From the NCBI GenBank assembly GCA_031261005.1, contig JAISKF010000016.1:1-64000 (forward strand): DNA of 64,000 bases, in the 5' to 3' direction. This DNA is from Enterobacteriaceae bacterium. Its GTDB lineage: Bacteria > Pseudomonadota > Gammaproteobacteria > Enterobacterales > Enterobacteriaceae. The notes beneath the pieces are model-generated. The model was not told where the DNA came from. It worked only from the letters and a program-made list of their open reading frames with translations, and searched no databases. A program made the position numbers and the translations under genes. Below, in pieces: positions 38,556 through 48,235 of the stretch (the stretch's first letter is position 1; the number at the start of each line of letters is the position of its first letter).

Positions 38556-40850
38556 TTAATTAACTGCTTTCTCGACTTTCGGTTTCTTCTCACTCGATTT
38601 TTTAGTGCTTTCAAACTGATAAGTCAGCACATCTGCTTGCGTATCCAGTGTGACACTAACAGAACCGCCATTAACTAAAGCGCCAAATAACAATTCGTTA
38701 GTCAGCGGTTTTTTCAGATGTTCCTGAATTGTTCTGGACATCGGGCGAGCGCCCATCGCTTTGTCATAGCCTTTTTTCGCTAACCAGTGACGCGCATCTT
38801 CACTGACTTCAAGGGAAATGCCTTTGGCGTCTAGCTGTGCTTGCAGTTCAACAATGAATTTATCCACTACTTGTTGGATCACTTCCGGTGATAAATGGTT
38901 GAACCAGATAATACCGTCTAAACGATTACGGAATTCCGGCGTAAACAGCCTTTTAATTTCACCAAGTGCGTCGGTACTGTTATCTTGCGATCTGAAACCG
39001 ATGGCTTCACGCTGCGTTTCTCTCACGCCTGCGTTAGTCGTCATCACTAAAATCACATTACGGAAATCTGCTCTGCGCCCGTTGTTATCTGTCAGCGAAC
39101 CGTTATCCATCACCTGTAATAACAAGTTGAAAACATCAGGGTGCGCTTTTTCAATTTCATCGAGCAACAATACGGAATAAGGGTGTTTGATCACGGCATC
39201 AGTTAGCAATCCACCTTGATCAAAGCCGACATAACCTGGAGGTGCGCCAATCAAGCGGCTGACGGTATGACTTTCCATATATTCCGACATATCAAAGCGC
39301 AGCAACTCAATACCCAGCGCTTTCGCCAGTTGCACTGTAACTTCGGTTTTACCAACGCCCGTAGGTCCTGCAAACAGAAATGAACCGACAGGCTTATGTT
39401 CTTCGCCTAAACCGGCACGGCTCATTTTGATCGCTTCCGTCAACGCTTGTATTGCTTTGTCCTGACCGAAAATCATCATGCTCATGCGTTCCGCTAAATT
39501 TTTCAGCACAGAACGATCGTTAGCAGAAACCGTCTTCTCTGGAATCCGCGCGATACGCGCGACAATGGTTTCAATATCGCTGACATTAACCGTCTTTTTA
39601 CGTTTACTGGCGGGCAGCAAACGGCAATACGCACCAACTTCATCAATTACGTCAATAGCTTTATCCGGCAGATGGCGATCATTAATGTACTTCACCGACA
39701 AATCGACCGCGGCACGGATCGCTTTCATGGTATAACGGACATCATGATGCTTTTCGTATTTATCTTTCAAACCCATTAAGATCTGCACGGTCTCTTCAAT
39801 TGTCGGCTCAATAATGTCGATCTTTTGGAAACGGCGAGCAAGGGCGCGATCTTTTTCAAAGATATTACTGAATTCCTGATACGTGGTAGAACCCATGACA
39901 CGAATACGACCATTAGACAGCATTGGTTTGATCAGATTTGCCACATCAACCTGACCGCCAGATGCCGCACCAGCGCCGATAATAGTATGAATTTCATCAA
40001 TAAACAGAATGCTGTTTTTGTCAGATTCAAGTTGTTTCAGTAATGATTTAAACCGTTTTTCAAAATCACCGCGATATTTAGTTCCCGCCAGCAGTGAACC
40101 AATATCCAGCGAGTAAACCGTACATTCCGCCATTGCTTCGGGAACATCACCCTGAACAATGCGCCATGCTAAACCCTCTGCAATCGCTGTTTTCCCTACA
40201 CCGGATTCACCAACCAGTAATGGATTGTTTTTGCGGCGGCGACACAATACCTGAATGGTTCTTTCCAGCTCCATCTGCCGACCAATCAGCGGATCAATAC
40301 TGCCATTTTTTGCTAATTGGTTTAGGTTTGCGGTGAAGTTATCCATACGATCTTCCGTATTGGATTTCTCATCTTCACTTTGGTTTGCTTGAGGTGCTGC
40401 GTCATCTTGCAAACCATCTTTGCACGTACCGTGTGAGAGAAAATTCACAATATCCAGACGAGTCACGCCATGTTTACGCAGCAAATAAGCTGCTTGGGAT
40501 TCTTGCTCACTGAAAATAGCCACCAATACATTGGCACCGCTGACTTCGGTATGACCAGAAGATTGGACGTGGAACACCGCGCGCTGTAATACGCGCTGAA
40601 AACTAAGCGTTGGCTGAGTTTCCGTTTCCGGCGTGTCTTCCGAAAAGTGCGGGGTATTCTGCTCAATAAAGGATTCTAATTCATAATGTAAGATGGCGAT
40701 GTCAACCTGACAGGCGTCAAGCGCTTCTCTTGCTGCCGGATTACCCAATAATGCCAGCAATAAATGTTCAACCGTCAAATATTCATGACGCTGTTCTCTG
40801 GCTGTTGCAAACGCCATATTGAGACTGAGTTCCAGTTCTTGATTTAGCAT
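38556..40850 (-). CDS. clpA: ClpAP protease ATP-binding subunit ClpA
   Basis: A 764-residue double-AAA+ unfoldase (E. coli 758). The N domain (1-143, [20 protein letters not shown]) binds ClpS. D1 Walker A is GESGVGKTA and D2 Walker A is GPTGVGKTE, with a Walker B of [12 protein letters not shown]. The ClpP-binding IGL/IGF-type loop is present ([11 protein letters not shown]). I chose the ATG at 40850 with GGAGG five bases upstream; a GTG four codons earlier lacks support. The C-terminus is rich in lysine ([15 protein letters not shown]). Confidence 0.97.
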   Translation of the reverse strand: MLNQELELSLNMAFATAREQRHEYLTVEHLLLALLGNPAAREALDACQVDIAILHYELESFIEQNTPHFSEDTPETETQPTLSFQRVLQRAVFHVQSSGHTEVSGANVLVAIFSEQESQAAYLLRKHGVTRLDIVNFLSHGTCKDGLQDDAAPQANQSEDEKSNTEDRMDNFTANLNQLAKNGSIDPLIGRQMELERTIQVLCRRRKNNPLLVGESGVGKTAIAEGLAWRIVQGDVPEAMAECTVYSLDIGSLLAGTKYRGDFEKRFKSLLKQLESDKNSILFIDEIHTIIGAGAASGGQVDVANLIKPMLSNGRIRVMGSTTYQEFSNIFEKDRALARRFQKIDIIEPTIEETVQILMGLKDKYEKHHDVRYTMKAIRAAVDLSVKYINDRHLPDKAIDVIDEVGAYCRLLPASKRKKTVNVSDIETIVARIARIPEKTVSANDRSVLKNLAERMSMMIFGQDKAIQALTEAIKMSRAGLGEEHKPVGSFLFAGPTGVGKTEVTVQLAKALGIELLRFDMSEYMESHTVSRLIGAPPGYVGFDQGGLLTDAVIKHPYSVLLLDEIEKAHPDVFNLLLQVMDNGSLTDNNGRRADFRNVILVMTTNAGVRETQREAIGFRSQDNSTDALGEIKRLFTPEFRNRLDGIIWFNHLSPEVIQQVVDKFIVELQAQLDAKGISLEVSEDARHWLAKKGYDKAMGARPMSRTIQEHLKKPLTNELLFGALVNGGSVSVTLDTQADVLTYQFESTKKSSEKKPKVEKAVN

Positions 40851-40901
40851 GGGCACCTCCACATAACTAGCCTGTTTAAAATGGCTTCTTTAGAAGTCTT
40901 A

Positions 40902-41228
40902 TCAGACTTTTTCTAACGTACACAACAATGGATGCTCATTCTCTCGCGCATAGCGATTAATTTGCGTTACTTTGGTTTCTGCAATCTCAGCAGTAAACAC
41001 GCCACAAGTTGCCTTTCCTTGATAATGCACAGTTAACATTAACTGCGTTGCCCGTTCAATATCATACGTAAAGAACTTTTGTAATACCTCGATGACAAAC
41101 TCCATTGGCGTATAGTCATCATTATTGAGAATAACCTGATACATCGGCGGCGGTTGTTGCAGCAGCGCGTCTAAATCGACGTTTGCTATCTCTTTTTCCC
41201 GACTTAGTCGCTCATTTAACTCATTCAT
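40902..41228 (-). CDS. clpS: ClpAP adaptor ClpS
   Basis: A 108-residue adaptor (E. coli 106) that delivers N-degron substrates to ClpA. The binding-pocket region [20 protein letters not shown] and the histidine in [20 protein letters not shown] are conserved. It lies 51 bases upstream of clpA in the same orientation. No cspD gene is found on its upstream side, unlike in E. coli. Confidence 0.97.
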   Translation of the reverse strand: MNELNERLSREKEIANVDLDALLQQPPPMYQVILNNDDYTPMEFVIEVLQKFFTYDIERATQLMLTVHYQGKATCGVFTAEIAETKVTQINRYARENEHPLLCTLEKV

Positions 41229-41655
41229 ATCTAAAATATTATCTTACTTAAAGTCATATTATAATCGAAAACATCTGTTAGATATTCTGACAGAGTTATA
41301 TCAAAAATGACTATTTAATTTACAGATAGCCTAAGTACCGCGCGTCTTCTGCTCTTTTCGTCTATATTTTATACTATCTTCATCTTTATCATCTACTACA
41401 TCTTCAATGATACATCTACCAGAAAAGATAACATTTAGCACACAACTCGCCGCACCAACGACTAGTTGATAATAGGTTAATAAATAAGTAATTTAGTAAA
41501 AAAAACCAATTAAATTAAATAAAATATCCATTTAACTAGATAAAACTTAGTTTTTGACTATAATCCGCTAAATTAAACAATTACAACAATATGTTAATAA
41601 TCATCTCAATTTATTAAAAATTGATAGTAAATAATTCCGGCAGATATGCTTTACC
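41229..41655. other. AT-rich intergenic region between clpS and ybjX
   Basis: A 427-base divergent region with long A/T tracts. It should contain the clpS and ybjX promoters. E. coli has cspD here; I see no cold-shock-protein frame or RNA gene. Confidence 0.5.
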
Positions 41656-42612
41656 ATGAAACAAACACCAATCCCAACATGTGCTAAAGAGTTAATGCTC
41701 TCTTTAGTAAAAGGTCGTATATGTCCCAATAAGATTTGGGAAAAGAAGTCCTATCGCACAAAATTTCTCTTACGCAGTCTGATTTTCTCTAATCAAACGC
41801 TTCCGCTATTGAAAATGCTGGTTAAGTATCCTGATTTAGATCGGGTGTTAAACGTACAACCTAGCTTACCGTGCAAATTACAGCGCCCTTATCTTGCGGC
41901 GAATTTAACACCAAAGCAGGCACGAAAAGCGTTAGAAATCCATTATCAACATATTTTTACTTCGTTCCCGGAAAAAATGAGAGCGGGAATTCTGTCAAAA
42001 GAATTTTATAAATTAGCAGACATTCGCGGAAAAGATGACAACACACTATCGGTCTTATTAATGAGTGATGATCGCTACAATCGTGAGGGTGAAGTAACTT
42101 TATTTGTGCAGAATGCTGATAATATTACGCTGGCGAAAATGACGTTTACCATCATCAATACTAATGATAAAACCTGTTTCTTTATCGGCGGCTGTCAAGG
42201 CGCAGAGCAAAATATCGATCACGCACTGATTCAGCAAGCGACCAAAATCAGTTATGGATTATTTCCGAAACGTCTTGCATTAGAAAGTTTGCGTTATTTA
42301 GGCTGCTATCTAAACATTGATCATATTATTGCTGTCAGCGATCGCACACATATTTATCATAGCTGGCGTTACCGCATTAAGCGCAAAGCAATGCACGCCA
42401 GTTATGATGAATTCTGGTGTTCTCAAGAGGGTGAAAAGGATAAAAACGGTTATTTTCATCTGCCGCTATTAGCCAGTCAAAAAGCAATTGAAGATATTCC
42501 CAGCAAAAAACGGGCGGAATATCGCCGCCGTTATGAATTACTAGATCAATTAGAACAGGCGATCGCGCTGCATTTTCCTTTATTACCAGCAAAATCACAC
42601 CAACAGCATTAA
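41656..42612 (+). CDS. ybjX: VirK/YbjX family protein (DUF535)
   Basis: A 318-residue soluble protein of the DUF535 (VirK/YbjX/SomA) family. Family features include LRSLIFSNQTLPLLKML near the start, HYQHIFTSFPEKMR, FFIGGCQGAEQ, the LFPKRLALESLRYLG segment and the C-terminal DIPSKKRAEYRRRYELLDQL. Members are PhoP-regulated and linked to resistance to antimicrobial peptides and, in Shigella, to VirG surface display, but the molecular activity is unknown. It is convergent with ybjD, with which it is also neighbour in E. coli. Confidence 0.9.
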   Translation: MKQTPIPTCAKELMLSLVKGRICPNKIWEKKSYRTKFLLRSLIFSNQTLPLLKMLVKYPDLDRVLNVQPSLPCKLQRPYLAANLTPKQARKALEIHYQHIFTSFPEKMRAGILSKEFYKLADIRGKDDNTLSVLLMSDDRYNREGEVTLFVQNADNITLAKMTFTIINTNDKTCFFIGGCQGAEQNIDHALIQQATKISYGLFPKRLALESLRYLGCYLNIDHIIAVSDRTHIYHSWRYRIKRKAMHASYDEFWCSQEGEKDKNGYFHLPLLASQKAIEDIPSKKRAEYRRRYELLDQLEQAIALHFPLLPAKSHQQH

Positions 42613-42622
42613 ACCCAGCGAA

Positions 42623-44329
42623 CTAATGACCGGATCGTCCGCGAGCCAGCCAGAGTATGCGCGAAAACATTCTTTTCAGTAACGGAGGTATACTCTCCGT
42701 TCCTTTCTCTCCGGCGCGATCCGCGACATCAATGGCTAAATCTGGTTTAGAGCTGTGCTGAATAGCTTTGCTGATAATTTTACGCATCGGCAGATGAACT
42801 TCTTTCGGTAAACCAGATGCTTCGGAATACACGGCGCTGAATCCCTCACGAAACATAAAATGTTCTATATCCAGCGCAGGAAGTTGAGTAAGTCGATCGT
42901 GGGCGCTTTCACTCGATCCTTGTAAAAAGGCGCGAACGGTCTCAGCATATTTTTTACCGGCATCATCACCATCCACTAAAACATGCCATTCAATTCCCAT
43001 ACGGCTGGCATATTTCAGTAACGGCTTCAACCCGCTTTGAGCAAACTCAATCACTTTAATACCTTCCGTTTCAAAATGATAACCGCATTGCCGCGCAAGT
43101 TCTGTCAGCAGCCAGACTTCCGTTTCCCCCTCAACCAGCAACCAACTGCGGGCGAATAACGAAGAAGCGCGATTTAAGCGGATATGGAAAGAGATACGGC
43201 GGCGCTCCAAAACATTGAGATCATCAGCGCCAAGATGAAAGGCAGCAACCCGATTCGACTGACGTACCAGCCGATAGATATTCTCTAATGACACCAACGA
43301 CAACAGATCACCGGAGTTTGTGGTGGTAATTTTTTGCATCGGCAGATTGTTCAGCAATCCCCATACCGCAGACAGCATAATCGGATGCAGGCGGCTTTCT
43401 GGATCTTCAATCAGCAACAGCGGTACAGCATTAATATCAAGATGTTCCGTGCCATTCGCATGAATCAGTGTGGAAAACAAACGCAGCAATATCATTCGCA
43501 TATTGCGGCTTTCCGGTTCAGAAATAAGTTGATTCAGATAGTTTAATGACTGCCAAAGCTGGCTATTGTGACGATAATTATCAATTTTATCCTGAATCGG
43601 ATAATGCGTCGGATCACGGTTATCTAGCGTATCTAAAGCAGAAAAATAGTGATTTAACAACGCATGAATCGCCTGTAATCCTTGTTTTAAATCTTGATTA
43701 TTTAATCTCTGCGGATTGCATTCTAATTCTTCTGCTAATTTACTAAGTTCCTGAATCAACTCCGCGTTTTCTGGTTTCGCCGTTGTGGTATTTGAAATGC
43801 TGCTATCCGAAGCAATAGCCCGCCGAAAACGCTGATTAAAACGCGCATCACGCAATCGCAAAACTGGGTGTAACCGCACAATTTCCCGCGCTAATTCATC
43901 GACATTATCCAGCGCTAATGCTTGCCCTGAAATATTTAAAAAAGATCGGGAAGTCGTAATACGGCTTTCATCAATAAATTCCCCTTCCAAACGATAAAAA
44001 ATGCGCGATAAACCATCGGTGCCTTTTATCCACAATGAGTTGAAAGACTGGAATTTAGGCATTTCAGGCGAATCAATCTCTCTGGCACAGAACGTCAATA
44101 CGATATGCAAATGATTATGCCGTGCATATTCGTCGCCGATTGGGTGATGAAAATCATGAGATCTAAACTGATAGAGCGCCGTACCTGGCGTGAATAACAG
44201 CGTCAACGCATCGAGCAGGCTTGATTTACCCCAAGCATTTTCCCCGATTAACACCACATTATCGTGTAATGTCAATGACAAGCGGTTAATCCCCCGGAAA
44301 CCCACTATTTCGATACGTTCTAAAAACAT
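42623..44329 (-). CDS. ybjD: OLD-family ATP-dependent endonuclease-like protein YbjD
   Basis: A 568-residue protein combining an SMC/RecF-like ABC ATPase with a C-terminal TOPRIM domain. Walker A is GENAWGKSS (29-37) in IEIVGFRGINRLSLTLHDNV context. The ABC Walker B region is LLLIEDPESRLHP. TOPRIM motifs are LLVEGETEVWLL and HVLVDGDDAGKKYA. Homology to E. coli YbjD (552 residues) is clear along the full length. OLD-family proteins are nucleases, some involved in phage defence; YbjD's role is not established. No GajB/UvrD-like helicase partner is adjacent, so it looks like a class 1 (solo) OLD protein. Confidence 0.9.
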   Translation of the reverse strand: MFLERIEIVGFRGINRLSLTLHDNVVLIGENAWGKSSLLDALTLLFTPGTALYQFRSHDFHHPIGDEYARHNHLHIVLTFCAREIDSPEMPKFQSFNSLWIKGTDGLSRIFYRLEGEFIDESRITTSRSFLNISGQALALDNVDELAREIVRLHPVLRLRDARFNQRFRRAIASDSSISNTTTAKPENAELIQELSKLAEELECNPQRLNNQDLKQGLQAIHALLNHYFSALDTLDNRDPTHYPIQDKIDNYRHNSQLWQSLNYLNQLISEPESRNMRMILLRLFSTLIHANGTEHLDINAVPLLLIEDPESRLHPIMLSAVWGLLNNLPMQKITTTNSGDLLSLVSLENIYRLVRQSNRVAAFHLGADDLNVLERRRISFHIRLNRASSLFARSWLLVEGETEVWLLTELARQCGYHFETEGIKVIEFAQSGLKPLLKYASRMGIEWHVLVDGDDAGKKYAETVRAFLQGSSESAHDRLTQLPALDIEHFMFREGFSAVYSEASGLPKEVHLPMRKIISKAIQHSSKPDLAIDVADRAGEKGTESIPPLLKRMFSRILWLARGRSGH

Positions 44330-44510
44330 ATACTCTCCGCTGCGCTGCTTACAATTGATGTTAGATATACTATAGTTACATTAAAATTATAATCTACTGA
44401 CTAATAAGAAAAATTTAACCTTTACTCTTCCCACGCTTTTCTCTACCGTGTGGAGTCAATACAATATGTCTATTTCTTTCACTTTCGTACTCAAACTTTG
44501 CTGGTAAATT

Positions 44511-45413
44511 ATGTACTCAGGTTTAATCATTCTGCTGCTGCCGCTGATTGTCGGCTATCTGATACCAATCAGAAATCATTCACTGCTGCATAAAATCAAC
44601 CGATTATTGAGTTGGATGGTGTACGTAATCCTGTTTTTTATGGGGATCAGTCTGGCTTTTCTCGATAATCTCAGCACTAATCTGCAACTGATTTTTCTTT
44701 ATGCAACCGTATTTTTTGTCTGCATCTTCGGCGCAAATATCCTGGCGCTGAAATTATTGGATCACAAATGGCAGTGGCACAACACTCACCAGCAAGAGGC
44801 GTTACCATCACGCCTGCGTATGGCAATGGAATCACTACAGATCTTCGGCGTGGTCGTTGTTGGTTTTTTATTAGGACTAACCCATTTAACCTGGTTAAGT
44901 TACGCTTCACACGGCAGTGAATTCGCATTAATTCTCCTGTTATTTCTGGTTGGTATGCAACTGCGTAACAGCGGTATGACATTAAGAGAAATTACCCTGA
45001 ACAAACGCGGTATGATTATTGCGCTGGTTGTTATGTTGAGCGCATTTGTCGGCGGCACCATTGCCGCATTAATCTTAGGATTACCCATCAGAACCGGATT
45101 AGCTATTTCGTCAGCTTACGGCTGGTATTCCCTTTCCGGCATTCTGTTAACTGATGCGTTGGGACCGGTTATCGGCAGTACAGCATTCTTTAACGATCTC
45201 GCCAGAGAACTCTTTGCCATTATGCTGATTCCAACCCTAATTCGCCGCAGTACGTCTACCGCACTAGGTGTTTGCGGCGCAACATCGATGGATTTCACGC
45301 TCCCCGTACTGCAACGCAGCGGCGGTATAGCTATCGTCCCTGCGGCGATCGTTCATGGATTCATTCTTAGCTTATTAGCACCCGTATTGATGGCGTTTTT
45401 CTCTGCGCCATAA
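44511..45413 (+). CDS. lysO: L-lysine exporter LysO (YbjE)
   Basis: A 300-residue inner-membrane protein (E. coli YbjE/LysO 299) with eight or more hydrophobic segments. The conserved LFLVGMQLRNSG, AISSAYGWYSLSGILLTD, FFNDLARELFAIMLIPTLIRR and CGATSMDFTLPVLQRSGG segments match LysO, which exports lysine and its toxic analogue thialysine. It is divergent from ybjD. In E. coli expression is repressed through ArgR and a lysine riboswitch is absent; I saw no clear ARG box upstream. Confidence 0.93.
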   Translation: MYSGLIILLLPLIVGYLIPIRNHSLLHKINRLLSWMVYVILFFMGISLAFLDNLSTNLQLIFLYATVFFVCIFGANILALKLLDHKWQWHNTHQQEALPSRLRMAMESLQIFGVVVVGFLLGLTHLTWLSYASHGSEFALILLLFLVGMQLRNSGMTLREITLNKRGMIIALVVMLSAFVGGTIAALILGLPIRTGLAISSAYGWYSLSGILLTDALGPVIGSTAFFNDLARELFAIMLIPTLIRRSTSTALGVCGATSMDFTLPVLQRSGGIAIVPAAIVHGFILSLLAPVLMAFFSAP

Positions 45414-45810
45414 TATGGTCATTTAATGGTAACAAATAGTAAAAATTATTCTTTTTCTTGTACAGGTAGTAGTCAACTGCCTGTTTTTTTTACGCATGAT
45501 CTCTTTTATCAAGCGTTAATATAATGAGGTACATTTGTAAATATTACTTAGCAAAATAGTATTATTTTAGATTGACTTCTATACCAATAATATATTTGCA
45601 ATAAATCACTTAAAATAACCAACGCTTCTACGACAATAATGAGATAAAAAATATAATTGATATAAAAAAGAATAATAGTGAAGTAAGTAACTAATATACG
45701 TTAATAAATAATGTGTTAGCTTAAAAAATTAACGTATTTGGTTCTTTATTGGGTTCTTTTCTGCACCAACAATTTTTTTAATTAAAAAAATTTTATTACC
45801 GAATGAAATA
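45414..45810. other. AT-rich intergenic region upstream of the envelope operon
   Basis: About 400 bases of A/T-rich DNA between lysO and the small frame at 45811. No hairpin terminator with GC stem, RNA gene or repeat copy was seen. It likely contains the promoter for the envelope operon. Confidence 0.45.
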
Positions 45811-46050
45811 ATGATCAATTGCAGCTTATTACACTGTAATAATAGTTTACCTAATGAATTATATGCTGAATACAAAATAAACACAGGTGAAAAAATCGAA
45901 GAGAGATTTCCCATTTACCCTACATCAAAAGGCAGATATACTTTGCAGCAAAGGAAGTATTATCTATGCAATGGTTGCGTGAGGTTTCAAAAATTAAATA
46001 TTCGCTATGCAATATCACTACTTTCCTGTAACTACAACAGAACTATATGA
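45811..46050 (+). CDS. Possible small protein, translationally linked to the lipoprotein gene
   Basis: A 79-residue open frame with five cysteines (C4, C9, C53, C56, C73), including a CNGC pair. I recognise no family. Its TGA stop overlaps the next gene's ATG (ATGA at 46047-46050), an arrangement typical of coupled translation, and the next gene has a poor ribosome-binding site of its own. Against it, its own start also lacks a clear ribosome-binding site and codon use is AT-rich like noncoding DNA. Listed as uncertain. Confidence 0.3.
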   Translation: MINCSLLHCNNSLPNELYAEYKINTGEKIEERFPIYPTSKGRYTLQQRKYYLCNGCVRFQKLNIRYAISLLSCNYNRTI

Positions 46051-47429
46051 ATCATAGAATAAGGCGTACAACTTTTTGCTGTGGTGTTGCCTTTATGTTG
46101 GTGGCTTGTTCGAATCCGCCAACACGTAAAAATTTTGATAATGAAATTTTTCAGGGACATTTAGAATCAGCTCAAGAAATTGCGCTAAAAGAAGCAGGTA
46201 TTGCTAAAACCGAAACCGATATTGCAACAGAGCTATTATGGTCGTTGGAAGCGGGAGCGTTGTTACGCATTAACAATGATCCAGCTCGCTCTACTCAATT
46301 ATTTGATCGAAGCGAAGCACTAATAAAAGATGATGAAACAAAGAACCTGGTCGCCGCAAGCGCAGACCAAGCCGCATCAATGGTGGTTAACGACAACGTA
46401 CTGGATTACACCCCGCGTGAATATGATCGCGTGATGGTAAATACCTATAAAGCACTTAACTTCTGGCAACAAGCCGATTTCAATAATGCCAGAGTGGAGT
46501 GGAATCGTGTTGATGATCGTCAGCGCCGTGCAGTAGAACACTTTGCTGATGAAATTAATGCACAGAAAGATGAACTACAAAATAGCAGCATTAGTAAGTC
46601 ATATAACAGATCGCTAAGAACACTGGAAAAATTCGGTATTGAAGTTTCAAAATGGAAACCGTATGACGGCTATGTTAATCCGGCTGCGCTGTATCTGCAT
46701 GGTTTGTATTTTTTGATTAATAGTGAAAGTGCCAGCGACCTGAGTAAAGCAACAGAAAGTCTGAAACGTGCTTATGCTTTAACGGAAAATAAACAAATTG
46801 GTGCTGATCTCGCTTTGGCACAGCAAGAGCAAGGTTATCAGGTAACACCCGGAGTTTGGGTCATTTTTGAAAATGGCAGTGCCGCGCAGAAGGTAGAACG
46901 CCGTATCGATTTACCGCTAATTCTGTTAACCAACAGCGTCGCTTATACTGGTATCGCATTACCCACGCTGGAAGCCGGTCACTCGACATTTTCTTATCTG
47001 ACGATTAATGGAGGTAAACACACGGAAGCATTCGCCAGCATGGATAAAATTATTCAAGGCGAATTTAAAACGGAATTTAACGGTATCCTGATCAAAGAGC
47101 TTTCCAGAGCTACATTGAAAACGGCTGCACAAACGGTAATGATGAAATCCAAGACCAGTACGATGAAGATTCTTGGAATTTTCACCGGAGTGGCACACGC
47201 TGTTACTACACAAGCAGACATTCGTAGCTGGCACACGCTGCCCTATAACTTTCAGGTTGCCTATATAGATTGGCCAGCCAGCGGGAAAGTGACAATTAAT
47301 CCGCCGGGCGGTACAACAATAACGGTTGATTTACCAACAACACCGCAACCCGTTATTGTTTATGTCCGTGCGCTGAATGCTCGCAGTACACCGCAGGTTA
47401 ATATATTAATGAGTAAGAATGCGATGTAG
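46047..47429 (+). CDS. Large outer-membrane-type lipoprotein (COG3014-like), first gene of envelope operon
   Basis: A 460-residue predicted lipoprotein. The signal peptide ends in the lipobox LVAC with the lipidated C21 followed by SNPP, so there is no aspartate at +2 and outer-membrane sorting is expected. The middle part is helical and repeat-like (ALYLHGLYFLINSESASD, LSKATESLKRAYAL), resembling TPR helices; EYDRVMVNTYKALNFWQQAD is a conserved-looking block. The C-terminal part has beta-rich segments and a PPGGTTITVDLP loop. It resembles the uncharacterised COG3014 lipoproteins. It is followed at 93 bases by an LpoB-like lipoprotein and a CsgG/FlgT-like protein in the same orientation. The function is unknown. 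Confidence 0.75.
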   Translation: MNHRIRRTTFCCGVAFMLVACSNPPTRKNFDNEIFQGHLESAQEIALKEAGIAKTETDIATELLWSLEAGALLRINNDPARSTQLFDRSEALIKDDETKNLVAASADQAASMVVNDNVLDYTPREYDRVMVNTYKALNFWQQADFNNARVEWNRVDDRQRRAVEHFADEINAQKDELQNSSISKSYNRSLRTLEKFGIEVSKWKPYDGYVNPAALYLHGLYFLINSESASDLSKATESLKRAYALTENKQIGADLALAQQEQGYQVTPGVWVIFENGSAAQKVERRIDLPLILLTNSVAYTGIALPTLEAGHSTFSYLTINGGKHTEAFASMDKIIQGEFKTEFNGILIKELSRATLKTAAQTVMMKSKTSTMKILGIFTGVAHAVTTQADIRSWHTLPYNFQVAYIDWPASGKVTINPPGGTTITVDLPTTPQPVIVYVRALNARSTPQVNILMSKNAM

Positions 47430-47522
47430 ATCCTCATCATCTTTCAAGATGATGTTATTCAACAGGCTTTCTTTTATCAGAGCAGTTATTGTACCTACTT
47501 TCACACTGTATCGAGAATATTG

Positions 47523-48140
47523 ATGATGAATATGCTAAACAAAAAAACATTTCTTGCCGCAGCTATCGTCCTTTCTTTAGCTGGCTGTGCTGAAGAAAAA
47601 ACTTATTATGTTGATAGCGCCAATGACAACGTTGTTGTAATGGGACTGGACTATAAAGATTTTGAAAATGCTGCCAGCAAAATGGTTGATGACATGTTAA
47701 GTTCAGATCTGCTGGTTCACCCGCAAGGCGGACGCTATGTATTAACTATTTCGGGTATTACTAACGATACCGTTCAACGTATTGATACGGATCAGTTAAC
47801 GAAAAAGATACGGATTAAATTGTTCGAGTCAGGTCGTTTCGTCATCACAACGGCGATCAATTCTGACGGACCGGAAGATGATATGACGCGTAAAGTTCGC
47901 CAATTGCGCGATTCAAAAATAGTTAACCAAAAAACCGTGAAGAAAGATGGCCGTGTTATCGCACCAGATTTTTCATTGTCGGGTAAAATCATTCAGCAAA
48001 ACCAACGTGTTGATGCTAAAACTCAGCAAGTTGAATTCTATTTCCAGTTAACCTTAACCAATCTTGACGATGGTTTGGCTTACTGGGAGAAAGAGATCCC
48101 AATCATTAAACGCGGCGACAACCGAAGCGTTAGCTGGTAA
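47523..48140 (+). CDS. LpoB/FlgO-like lipoprotein, second gene of envelope operon
   Basis: A 205-residue lipoprotein. The lipobox is LAGC with the lipidated cysteine at residue 22, followed by AEEK, so outer-membrane sorting is likely. The mature domain follows the LpoB/TolB-N-like pattern: DFENAASKMVDDMLSSDLL, then GGRYVLTISGITNDT, KIRIKLFESGRFVITT and the late PDFSLSGKIIQQ. LpoB activates PBP1b from the outer membrane; FlgO is a related lipoprotein of the Vibrio flagellar outer ring. With its neighbours this is more likely part of a separate complex than the E. coli LpoB orthologue, which sits in another context (ycfL-lpoB). I chose the ATG at 47523 over an adjacent TTG. Confidence 0.75.
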   Translation: MMNMLNKKTFLAAAIVLSLAGCAEEKTYYVDSANDNVVVMGLDYKDFENAASKMVDDMLSSDLLVHPQGGRYVLTISGITNDTVQRIDTDQLTKKIRIKLFESGRFVITTAINSDGPEDDMTRKVRQLRDSKIVNQKTVKKDGRVIAPDFSLSGKIIQQNQRVDAKTQQVEFYFQLTLTNLDDGLAYWEKEIPIIKRGDNRSVSW

Positions 48141-48235
48141 TCGGGGACTATTCGGATATAATTCAGCCGTTATGCCGTCATCAGGTAAATTCTACGGCAT
48201 CTCGTAAATTTATATACATCATTAGGGATTTTGCG

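Noticed and set aside
47523-48140. Assignment of the second envelope gene as true lpoB
   Set aside because: E. coli lpoB has a different neighbourhood (ycfL, thiK) and a proline-rich linker after the lipid anchor; that linker is missing here.
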